Source: Desulfobulbus sp. (GTDB lineage Bacteria; Desulfobacterota; Desulfobulbia; Desulfobulbales; Desulfobulbaceae). Taken from it: DNA of 6,918 nt. The stretch spans positions 1 through 6,918 of the forward strand of contig JAUVLX010000183.1 of the NCBI GenBank assembly GCA_030600525.1, read 5' to 3'. Under the pieces are notes generated by a model. That model saw only the letters and a program-made list of their open reading frames with translations, did no database searches and was not told where the DNA came from. Below are positions 1 to 6,832 of the stretch, piece after piece. Numbering within the stretch: the first letter of the stretch is position 1; each line of letters begins with the position of its first letter. The position numbers and the translations under genes are program-made.

Positions 1-1
1 T

Positions 2-2560
2 CTGCAAGAGAAACACGAAAAAATTAAAAACGCCCAGGCAACGTTGCTGGAACTTGGACAAAAAAATAGAGACCTTGAAGAACGGCTACAAAACCTGCAG
101 GCTAAGGATAGCTCAGGGCTTGTCCGACAGGAGAAAAATTGTCAGGGCGAATTTTCAAGGAAAAAAGAACAACTACAAAAGGAGCAGGAAGAAAACAGCG
201 TCATACGGCGGAAACTTAGAAAAAATGAAAAAGAGCTGAAAAAGGTGCAGGATACTTTTAAGAAAATGCTGGACAAATTCCTGCCTGAGCTTGCCAGTTA
301 CGTCACCTCGCTTCCTTTTCCCATAACAGAGTATCAGGCTGAGATTAACACCCTCAGCAGGTTGGACAGTTATTCTGCTGTTGCTGAGCCAAATTCCCAA
401 CAATTTATCGAACATTGTGACCATCATATTCAAGTTGGAATTAAAGAACGAACTCTCCTTACTCAGCAGCTGGAGCAATACGACACAGAGATTGCGCTTA
501 AAAATGAGCAAGTGGAGTGGCTTGAAAATAGGAATGAAATAGTGCCGCAACTGGAAGGCTATGAGCAGTTTGAAAAAGATCTAAAAAATGCAATGCTCAC
601 TCCCCGACCACTCTTCCAGGGGCTGGAATGGGCGCTATCGGTAAAGCAGCAGGAACGCCAATATATTGAGGAATGTATTGGGGAAGAGGTACTGGGCACC
701 CTACTCCTCCGAGGGGCTGAATATGAACAAGCAAGAGAGCTGTGCGTTAACCATTCCGGGCTACGGATCTGTTCTGCCAAACAGGAAAACACAGAAATAC
801 CCGACTGGATGCGTCAGGTCTTTGATATCAAAGAATCAGACCCGGCCTGTTTACTTGCCCTTGCCATGGAAATGGAAAGCAGCGGGTGGCAGCCTGAAGT
901 CCGCATAGTGTCTGGCAAACCACTCCTTGCCTATCGTGGCCATGAACGGAGCCTCTGTGGTGCACCAGCTCGCCTGATTGGCAGCGACAGTCGCCTAAAA
1001 GCTCTGGCAGCCGAGATACGTAATCTGAAAAAAGAGCTGCAGCAACTTGCGCAGGCAAGAAAGCATATCCTTAAAAAACTTACGGATATGGAGAAAAACA
1101 TTGAGAATATCAGCACCTTTAAAAAGTATATCCTCGACACATCTACTGAAATAAGAGGTCATATTCAAACTTCGCAGGAAGCAACCCATACCCTGGCTGC
1201 AACTCAACAGCAGTATGACACGCATTATAAGGCAGAGCTCAAACTGAAAAACGGGGTCGATGCACTTGCCGTGCAACTTCTCGAGTTAGCTGAGCTTATT
1301 AGCAAAGAGGGACTGAAGAATCTTGAAAAACAAATCACAAAAGTAAAAAAGCAGCGGGATGCTATTCTCGAGACAAGTGAAGCACTTAATAAAAAAATAG
1401 GCGGTGATGAACGTGAGATTCAACAGCTTGAGCTGGAGATTGAATCCATCAGTAAAGAGCGCATTTCACTCACCGAACTTAAAAAGATTGCTGAACAAAA
1501 GGTGCAGGAAACCCTGGAGCCTGGAATTGATGCGGCTCATTACATTCTCAAAACAAAAAAAGGGCAGCAGTTCAGAAGCAAAGATTCCATTCAGAAAGAG
1601 ATTGAAAACTGTCGGGTCGCTCTGGGGACGGGTGTCAATAATCTCAGGGCACAGGTGAATGATCCAGAGTTTGGCGGAGCTTTTCGCTTCACCTATGACC
1701 AAGAAAAAAACCAGCTCTATGATTATCGCCAACAGGTCATAAAAGCTATTTTAGATCAACAGACCACGGCTCTGCATGAACAGCAGAGAGTGATCAATGA
1801 TCGAACACGAGAGTTATTTAAAAAAATCATTATGACTGACCTTATGCAGTACCTACGGGGTCATGTCGGTGAAATGGAGAATATGGTCCGCCAGATTAAC
1901 ACCCGGCTTCGTAACCGTTCGTTCGGTGGTCAGCAATACAGTTTTAAAATACGCCCACTCGATGAATATAAGCGGTTGATCAACATCATTAAGAAGATAA
2001 GCCCATTCAATCCCGCTGGTGAACATGAGCTCGAAGCTTTCTTTGAAGACCATCGCGACGCAATTATTGCCACGGAGACAGGAACAATCCCAGAAGAGTT
2101 GGATTATCGTAACTGGTATCGATATGAAATGGTTGTTTCAACTCTTGGTGTCGAAGGAAAAGTCATTGATCGTCGCAATAAGAGCCTCGGCTCTGGAGGA
2201 GAGCAGGCTGTTCCAAATTATCTGCTCATTTTGACCATTGCCCATTTTATGTATAGAGGTAAAAAAACTCGTTTGCATACCTTGCTTTTTGATGAAGCAT
2301 TTTATGGTATTGATGCTGGAAGAAGAGACCAGATTTTAGGCTTTGCCACAGACCTTGACCTGCAGCTGTTCATCGCCTCGCCCGACCAGGATGGCGTTCG
2401 CCAGGAGGTTCGCAACTCAACAACACTGTTAGTCAAAAAAGACACCAATTACGATGTGCATCTGTTCCCCTTCCATTGGAAAAACCCATCGAACAGGCAA
2501 ATGAGTCTCCTTGAGCCGACACCAAAAGAAACTGAAATAACCTTTGGTGACGAGCTATGA
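2..2560 (+). CDS. jetC: Wadjet JetC-like SMC ATPase, C-terminal part (5' end outside window)
   Basis: The frame is open from base 2 with no stop, so the gene enters from the left; the TTG at 44 is not a credible start. Numbering from base 2, the visible 852 residues show a charged, Lys/Glu/Gln-rich coiled coil (about 1-95), a second helical stretch (about 150-190), a globular hinge-like domain (about 195-325, around GLEWALSVKQQ and LCGAPARLIG), the returning coiled coil (about 328-525), then the C-terminal half of an ABC head. The head has an INTRLRNRSFGGQQYSF segment, the signature LGSGGEQ (729-735), Walker B LLFDEAF (D764, E765) followed by GID, and a terminal FIASPDQ strand. Walker A must lie upstream. 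The DEAF Walker B and the GGEQ signature recall JetC and MukB-like SMC proteins; the tail best resembles the JetC branch annotated TIGR02680, judged from memory. By family knowledge, JetC is the cytoplasmic motor of a loop-extruding anti-plasmid complex. The stop overlaps the start of the Toprim gene, indicating one operon. Alternatives are another SbcC/MukB-like defence SMC. Confidence 0.75.
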   Translation: MQEKHEKIKNAQATLLELGQKNRDLEERLQNLQAKDSSGLVRQEKNCQGEFSRKKEQLQKEQEENSVIRRKLRKNEKELKKVQDTFKKMLDKFLPELASYVTSLPFPITEYQAEINTLSRLDSYSAVAEPNSQQFIEHCDHHIQVGIKERTLLTQQLEQYDTEIALKNEQVEWLENRNEIVPQLEGYEQFEKDLKNAMLTPRPLFQGLEWALSVKQQERQYIEECIGEEVLGTLLLRGAEYEQARELCVNHSGLRICSAKQENTEIPDWMRQVFDIKESDPACLLALAMEMESSGWQPEVRIVSGKPLLAYRGHERSLCGAPARLIGSDSRLKALAAEIRNLKKELQQLAQARKHILKKLTDMEKNIENISTFKKYILDTSTEIRGHIQTSQEATHTLAATQQQYDTHYKAELKLKNGVDALAVQLLELAELISKEGLKNLEKQITKVKKQRDAILETSEALNKKIGGDEREIQQLELEIESISKERISLTELKKIAEQKVQETLEPGIDAAHYILKTKKGQQFRSKDSIQKEIENCRVALGTGVNNLRAQVNDPEFGGAFRFTYDQEKNQLYDYRQQVIKAILDQQTTALHEQQRVINDRTRELFKKIIMTDLMQYLRGHVGEMENMVRQINTRLRNRSFGGQQYSFKIRPLDEYKRLINIIKKISPFNPAGEHELEAFFEDHRDAIIATETGTIPEELDYRNWYRYEMVVSTLGVEGKVIDRRNKSLGSGGEQAVPNYLLILTIAHFMYRGKKTRLHTLLFDEAFYGIDAGRRDQILGFATDLDLQLFIASPDQDGVRQEVRNSTTLLVKKDTNYDVHLFPFHWKNPSNRQMSLLEPTPKETEITFGDEL
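2546..2559 (+). promoter_or_regulatory. Ribosome binding site and ATGA coupling at jetC/jetD junction
   Basis: GGTGA at 2546-2550 lies six bases before the ATG at 2557. That ATG shares the tetramer ATGA with the stop codon of the upstream SMC gene (TGA, 2558-2560). The arrangement suggests translational coupling, which would keep the two products in a fixed ratio, and it fixes the start of the downstream gene. Confidence 0.7.
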
Positions 2561-3777
2561 GCCAAATCCAGTCTGCGTTTTTGCTGGAGGTTTTGAGCAA
2601 AGTTGCCCGCCGTTACACACAGCGAGGCCAACTTAACGGGGTGATGAAGATTGGCACCTCGCTCAAGCATGAACAACTTCAAATCCTGTATAATTTTTTC
2701 GGTATACCGCCAATTCGCATAAACAATAAAGAGGAGGTTCGTCTCCATTTTGCTTTTGCCCTTGAAAACACGCCGGAGTCGGAATGGATAAAAAAAATAA
2801 ATTCTCATCTTGGGTATAAAGTTCAAGCTGCATCTGAGCAGGATCCATCTCAAGCTATTAGCACATTGGTCAACCGGCTCAAGCTTGCATTTCCTGATCT
2901 TGAAGCAATCACAAAAAAACTCGCTGCGTCTCAAGATGATCTTAAACGTATGCTCAAGAATGAGACCGAAACAAATGTAACCACATTTTGTTTTCAAGCA
3001 GCAGAGGCTTTACGCTTTCTATTGGGAAACAAGACACCTATCACCATTTCAGAATTAGGTGCTCGATTTTTCAATAATAGCAAGTTACTGCGCCAGGGCG
3101 AAGCTCGACATTTGATCCTTCGGTGGCTCAACGTCTATTGCCCCGATCTTGATAAAGGAGAAAATGAGGATCAGATATGGGCAACCTATCATGTGTACCA
3201 TGATCGGCTCACAGTAAACGCCGTGATTTATGCCCCTATTGTCTATACAAAAAATGGAAAAGAATTTGACTGGATATTCAAACTTTACGAGCAAGGTGAA
3301 GCAGCAACAATAAGTTGGGCAAACCTTCAAGGTATTGAAAAAATACAATGGAAGGAGCGTATTGATAATCCACCCAATCTCATCTGCTGTGAAAACGAAG
3401 CACCATTCAGCCAGCTTATCCGACAAAAGGCTGATGATTGTATAATTTTCACCAGTGGCTTTCCCGGAAGTGCAGTCTGCAAAATATATGAGCTGCTTGG
3501 CCCTCAAGCTGCTGCCTGTTTCCACTGGGGCGATACTGACCCTAACGGGTTGTACATTGGCTCTCTATTACACTCGATTTACCCGCTCCAACTCTTTCGT
3601 TGCGGTATCGAAACGCTTCGCCAACATACTCAATACTTGCTCCCCTTGTCTCAAAAGCAGGAGCAAAGAGCCAGGTTTATCCTGCAAAACAATCCACACT
3701 TCCCTTTTCGGAAAGAACTGGCCTATACACTTGAAAACGGATGGATGGAACAGGAAAATTGGCGGCAGGATGTCTGA
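2557..3777 (+). CDS. jetD: Wadjet JetD-like Toprim nuclease subunit
   Basis: This complete 406-residue protein starts at the ATG that overlaps the upstream stop codon. The N-terminal part (LSKVARRYTQRGQLNG, then a KHEQLQILYNFFG segment) resembles the start of JetD proteins of the TIGR02679/DUF2399 type, judged from memory. The middle (about 95-200) is helical and not assignable. The C-terminal third carries Toprim hallmarks: ENEAPF at 279-284 (probable catalytic E281), a hydrophobic strand ending in FTSGFPG, and HWGDTDPNG with D326 and D328 forming the DxD metal-binding pair. The end, ENGWMEQENW, recalls the LEQE-type tail of DUF2220 proteins. JetD proteins share a fold with the topoisomerase VI A subunit and, in characterised Wadjet systems, make the double-strand cut in small circular DNA held by JetABC. 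No signal peptide or membrane segment is visible, so the protein is cytoplasmic. Its position directly after a JetC-like gene is the strongest support. Whether it belongs to the DUF2220 or the DUF2399 branch cannot be settled by eye. Confidence 0.72.
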   Translation: MSQIQSAFLLEVLSKVARRYTQRGQLNGVMKIGTSLKHEQLQILYNFFGIPPIRINNKEEVRLHFAFALENTPESEWIKKINSHLGYKVQAASEQDPSQAISTLVNRLKLAFPDLEAITKKLAASQDDLKRMLKNETETNVTTFCFQAAEALRFLLGNKTPITISELGARFFNNSKLLRQGEARHLILRWLNVYCPDLDKGENEDQIWATYHVYHDRLTVNAVIYAPIVYTKNGKEFDWIFKLYEQGEAATISWANLQGIEKIQWKERIDNPPNLICCENEAPFSQLIRQKADDCIIFTSGFPGSAVCKIYELLGPQAAACFHWGDTDPNGLYIGSLLHSIYPLQLFRCGIETLRQHTQYLLPLSQKQEQRARFILQNNPHFPFRKELAYTLENGWMEQENWRQDV

Positions 3778-3781
3778 GGTC

Positions 3782-3799
3782 AAACAGCTGAAACAGCTT
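3782..3799 (+). repeat. 9-bp imperfect tandem repeat after jetD stop
   Basis: AAACAGCTG is followed directly by AAACAGCTT, two nine-base units that differ only at the last base, starting five bases after the jetD stop. No T-run or stable stem follows, so this is not a terminator. It may be chance or a weak protein-binding site. Confidence 0.3.
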
Positions 3800-3858
3800 G
3801 TGACCAACCGAACACCAAGAGAGCGCTTAACAAACGGCAGGCAACCATTTTGAAAACT

Positions 3859-3867
3859 TGATATAAT
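3859..3867 (+). promoter_or_regulatory. Extended -10 promoter for the SNF2 gene
   Basis: TGATATAAT matches the bacterial extended -10 consensus TGnTATAAT exactly (TATAAT at 3862-3867). No recognisable -35 hexamer sits 16-18 bases upstream, which is usual for extended -10 promoters. Transcription would begin near 3874, leaving a leader of about 65 bases before the ATG at 3940. It implies that the SWIM-SNF2 gene can be expressed separately from the jetCD-like pair, although read-through is also possible because no terminator is visible between them. Confidence 0.5.
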
Positions 3868-3887
3868 CTTTTTACTCGAATACTTTA

Positions 3888-3902
3888 CCGGTAATTCACC
3901 GG
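3888..3902 (+). promoter_or_regulatory. Small inverted repeat in SNF2 leader
   Basis: CCGGT, a five-base loop (AATTC), and ACCGG form a perfect 5-bp inverted repeat about 20 bases after the -10 element. It could be an operator half-site pair or a small leader hairpin. The stem is too short and has no following T-run, so a terminator is unlikely. The function is unknown. Confidence 0.3.
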
Positions 3903-3939
3903 GATTTTCCCCCTTCACTTTTCTCAACATTGGATTGAC

Positions 3940-6621
3940 ATGACTACATTACAAATAGATGCTATTCGTAGCATGGCTGATTCTGTAATCATTTTTAAAC
4001 GAGGCGAGGCCTTACAGCGTAACGGGGCGTTTCGAGAAATTAATGGCAACAATACTAATGACCACTACAGATATGAGGTGGATGGAAATTTCGGTAATTA
4101 CCGTACAGAAATCATTTTAAACAATGGTATCAAGGGTCAATGCGATTGCCCATATCCAGGCAATGGCTGCAAGCATATTATCGCTATTCTCCTTGAATTA
4201 TTTGACAAGCAGGAGAGAAAAAAACGAGGGCATGAAGAGAGCAATGACCAAGTTAAAGAAAACGAATATCTTACTTATGAAGAGATAAAAGCACAGGCTC
4301 TGGAGGATCGTCTTAAAAGAAGCCGTAATGAGGACTTTGCATTCATTGCAGGGGATATGATCAAAGGAGATCATCTTATAACGACAAAGAGGGGTAATCA
4401 GTACCAAGTCACCCTGCATGATCCTGCCGGCGGACACGGACACTGCTCTTGCCCTGATTTCCTCACCAATAAACTGGGAACCTGTAAACATATATTTTTT
4501 GCGAGTGAATTCTTTCAGGAAAAAAAGGCCTTTTCCAAAACAATCAAAAAGGAGCGCTTTCCATATATTGATATCTTTTGGGATAGTGGCCACGGAAAAA
4601 TACGTCTTTTTCATGAGCTGAGATCCGATAAAATCGAGACGGATCTCGTGGAACTTCTTGCCGAAATTTTCGATGAAGACAATCTCTTTTCTCAAAACTC
4701 AATATCAGACTTCATTCCGTATCTTGAAAAACTGGAACAGTATAAACAGATCCGTATTCAGGAGCCTGTTATGCAAAAACTCACGGCTAGTGCTTTAGAA
4801 ACTGAGCTGGCCAAAGCCTCCGCCCAAAATACCATTCGCCCTTCAGATTTCCTCAAGGTGGCACCATACGCATACCAGGAACAGGGCATATTATTTGGCC
4901 TCTACAAAAAGGCGGTATTAATAGGTGACGAGATGGGCCTTGGCAAGACACTACAGGCCATAGGGCTCGGTGTTCTTAAAAAGAAGATTTTTGGCTTCCA
5001 GAACATTCTGGTGGTAACGATGAGTTCGCTGAAACAACAGTGGCAGCGTGAAATAGAGCGGTTCAGTAATGAACAGGGTTGTATAATTGCTGGTTCCGCC
5101 AAGCAGCGTAAAGAACAATACAGCAACGACACAAGTCTCTTCAAAATTACCAATTACGAAGCAGTTCTTCGTGATGTGACAATAATCTCTCACCTCAAAC
5201 CGGATCTGATTATTCTTGACGAAGCACAGCGCATTAAAAACTTTGAAACGAAAACAGCGGAAGCTGTAAAAAGCCTGCCTCGTCAGCATGCAATTATTTT
5301 GACCGGTACCCCATTAGAAAACAAGTTGGAAGATGTATATTCCCTGGTGCAGTTTCTTGATCCCAACCTTTTAAGCCCCCTGTGGCAATTTGCTGCCGAA
5401 CATTTTTTCTTACATCGCAAGAAAAGAGGGGATATTCTCGGCTATACCAACCTCAATAGACTCCATGACAAACTACAACCGCTGGTAATCCGACGCCGCA
5501 AGGAAGAAGTACTTGATGAACTTCCCGAACTGATAGTTAATGACTATTATATCGATCTCTACCAAGAGCAGGCAGAAATTCACGCCGGGTATTATCAAAC
5601 CCTCCTGCCTATAGTAAGTAAGAAATTTCTCACCCCGATGGATCTGCGACGCATCCAGGTTCTACTCTTGAAAATGCGCCAGGTATGCAACTCAACATAT
5701 CTCATAGACCGAAAGACAAATCTCTCTCCCAAACTCGACGAATTAGGTAGCATCCTCGAAGAGTTGATACAGCAAAACGGGCGCAAGGTGGTTATTTTCA
5801 GTGAATGGACAACAATGACGATGCTCATTGGCAAAGATCTTTCCCGCCGCTCGATTCCTTTCGTCGAATTATCCGGCAAGGTGCCCGTGAAAAAGCGTCA
5901 ATCCCTCATTGATGAGTTCACCACCAACCCAGACTGCAAGGTATTCCTCTCCACTGATTCAGGAGGAACCGGTTTAAATCTACAGGCCGCCGATTGTGTG
6001 ATCAATTTTGAGTTGCCATGGAATCCGGCAAAAATGAATCAACGAATTGGCAGAATCAACAGGATCGGCCAAAAAGCTAAATGTATTAACGTAATTAACC
6101 TCATTGCCAAATATAGCATTGAAGAACGTATCATGGCTGGGATTAAGCTAAAAGGAGATCTGTTTAACGGCGTTTTTGATGGTGGTCAGGATGAAGTGAT
6201 GCTTTCCCGTGAAAAACGACAGGAAATGGTCGAGCAGCTGCGACAAATGATCGGCGAAGAGGTTGAAACAACAATGGTGAGTGAACCCTTACCTGCCGAA
6301 GAACTGGCCGAAGACACTCCTCACTTTCTTAACCCGGAAGTACTAAGAGAAGAAGTTGATTATGTGGGAGAGGAAAACGAGGTAGAGTTGGAAGAATCCA
6401 TTTCAGGGGAAAAAACTGCATCCAGGCAGGACACACAACCTCAGGAACAGATGGAAGAGGTACTCAACCAGGGCATGGGGTTTATCAGTGGACTTTTAGA
6501 AATGGCCACAGGACAAAAACTTTCCACCACAAAAGACAGCGATAAGATGGTGACGCTTGATAAAGAAACAGGTGAGGTCACACTCAAATTTACCTTACCG
6601 GGTTTTACCAAGAATGGTTAA
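3940..6621 (+). CDS. SWIM zinc-finger SNF2-family DNA-dependent ATPase
   Basis: This complete 893-residue protein is a superfamily 2 translocase. The N-terminal 200 residues hold two SWIM zinc fingers (CxCx(n)CxH): C68, C70, C77, H79 and C169, C171, C182, H184, each preceded by a small beta-rich segment. SWIM domains bind DNA or protein partners. The SNF2 core follows: motif I GDEMGLGKT (329-337, Lys336), motif Ia region LVVTMSSLKQQW, motif II DEAQ (427-430), motif III TGTP (455-458), motif IV region VVIFSEW, motif V STDSGGTGLNL (from 671), and motif VI QRIGRINRIGQ (701-711). All motor motifs look intact, so the protein should hydrolyse ATP and translocate on double-stranded DNA without strand separation. 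About 110 C-terminal residues are acidic and poorly conserved in appearance, ending in a short TLDKETGEVTLKF strand. The ATG at 3940 is the first start in frame after the promoter; only a weak GGA precedes it, so initiation may be inefficient, and Met12 is the alternative. There is no methylase or nuclease domain. SNF2 proteins occur in DISARM and other defence loci; a role with the JetC-JetD pair is inference. Confidence 0.92.
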   Translation: MTTLQIDAIRSMADSVIIFKRGEALQRNGAFREINGNNTNDHYRYEVDGNFGNYRTEIILNNGIKGQCDCPYPGNGCKHIIAILLELFDKQERKKRGHEESNDQVKENEYLTYEEIKAQALEDRLKRSRNEDFAFIAGDMIKGDHLITTKRGNQYQVTLHDPAGGHGHCSCPDFLTNKLGTCKHIFFASEFFQEKKAFSKTIKKERFPYIDIFWDSGHGKIRLFHELRSDKIETDLVELLAEIFDEDNLFSQNSISDFIPYLEKLEQYKQIRIQEPVMQKLTASALETELAKASAQNTIRPSDFLKVAPYAYQEQGILFGLYKKAVLIGDEMGLGKTLQAIGLGVLKKKIFGFQNILVVTMSSLKQQWQREIERFSNEQGCIIAGSAKQRKEQYSNDTSLFKITNYEAVLRDVTIISHLKPDLIILDEAQRIKNFETKTAEAVKSLPRQHAIILTGTPLENKLEDVYSLVQFLDPNLLSPLWQFAAEHFFLHRKKRGDILGYTNLNRLHDKLQPLVIRRRKEEVLDELPELIVNDYYIDLYQEQAEIHAGYYQTLLPIVSKKFLTPMDLRRIQVLLLKMRQVCNSTYLIDRKTNLSPKLDELGSILEELIQQNGRKVVIFSEWTTMTMLIGKDLSRRSIPFVELSGKVPVKKRQSLIDEFTTNPDCKVFLSTDSGGTGLNLQAADCVINFELPWNPAKMNQRIGRINRIGQKAKCINVINLIAKYSIEERIMAGIKLKGDLFNGVFDGGQDEVMLSREKRQEMVEQLRQMIGEEVETTMVSEPLPAEELAEDTPHFLNPEVLREEVDYVGEENEVELEESISGEKTASRQDTQPQEQMEEVLNQGMGFISGLLEMATGQKLSTTKDSDKMVTLDKETGEVTLKFTLPGFTKNG

Positions 6622-6720
6622 TCAGAAGCCAAACGAGATTAATTCCGATTTCAAACCATGCATCTGTATAAAGGGTAAGACTGTCGGATTATGAGTTCTG
6701 AAATGAGAGTAATAAAGTAA

Positions 6721-6746
6721 TAATAATAGGGTCTAATAATAGGGTC
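6721..6746. repeat. 13-bp perfect tandem duplication
   Basis: TAATAATAGGGTC occurs twice in immediate succession (6721-6733 and 6734-6746). The second copy supplies the outer end of the left arm of the neighbouring hairpin. The duplication could be replication slippage or a trace of an insertion that started in the AGGGTC motif. Confidence 0.85.
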
Positions 6747-6791
6747 GGAGTAAATTAAATATTGATGGTTTAATTCTACTCTGACCCTATT
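6738..6791. repeat. Long imperfect inverted repeat (REP/MITE-like hairpin)
   Basis: The left arm (6738-6759, beginning AATAGGGTCGGAGT) pairs with the right arm (6769-6791, ending CTCTGACCCTATT) around a nine-base loop. The stem is about 22 bp, with one G-T wobble (6747 or its neighbour opposite 6782) and one bulged C at 6776. No T-run follows, so it is not a standard terminator. AATAGGGTC(A/G)GAGT palindromes are, from memory, abundant intergenic repeats in Desulfobacterota and some Gammaproteobacteria, frequently beside REP-associated tyrosine (IS200-like) transposases. No transposase is visible here, so if mobile it would be moved in trans. Confidence 0.7.
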
Positions 6792-6814
6792 TAACTTTGA
6801 GAAGCAGGATAAAA

Positions 6815-6832
6815 AATAGGGCGACCCCTATT
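6815..6832. repeat. Short AATAGGG/CCCTATT palindrome
   Basis: AATAGGG (6815-6821), a four-base spacer, and CCCTATT (6826-6832) form a 7-bp perfect inverted repeat 23 bases after the longer hairpin. It has the same outer heptamer as that hairpin and is likely a second, shorter member of the same repeat family or a remnant of its boundary. Confidence 0.65.

Noticed and set aside
44..46. TTG as the start codon of the SMC gene
   Set aside because: The reading frame stays open upstream to base 2 with coiled-coil-like sequence, no ribosome binding site precedes the TTG, and the N-terminal ABC half must be encoded further left.
173..550. 125-codon minus-strand frame opposite the SMC coiled coil
   Set aside because: Its Leu/Phe-rich translation is the usual complement of a Lys/Glu-rich coiled-coil gene, and no start signal is visible.
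2786..2800. A-rich run in jetD as a possible programmed frameshift site
   Set aside because: The zero frame continues to the full Toprim motifs and a normal stop, and no downstream stem or alternative product of interest is visible.
3455..3853. 132-codon plus-strand frame overlapping the jetD end and the gap
   Set aside because: It lies mostly inside the Toprim-coding region in another frame, has no recognisable domain or ribosome binding site, and the jetD frame carries the conserved motifs.
4198..4695. 165-codon minus-strand frame opposite the SNF2 gene
   Set aside because: It is antisense to the SWIM region, where the plus strand has clear zinc ligands; the translation is rich in Phe, Ile and Leu as expected for the complement of a Lys/Glu-rich gene.
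6738..6791. Long hairpin as a rho-independent terminator of the SNF2 gene
   Set aside because: The stem is mostly A/T except for its GGGTC part, lies more than 110 bases after the stop, and is not followed by a T-run; a repeat-family explanation fits better.
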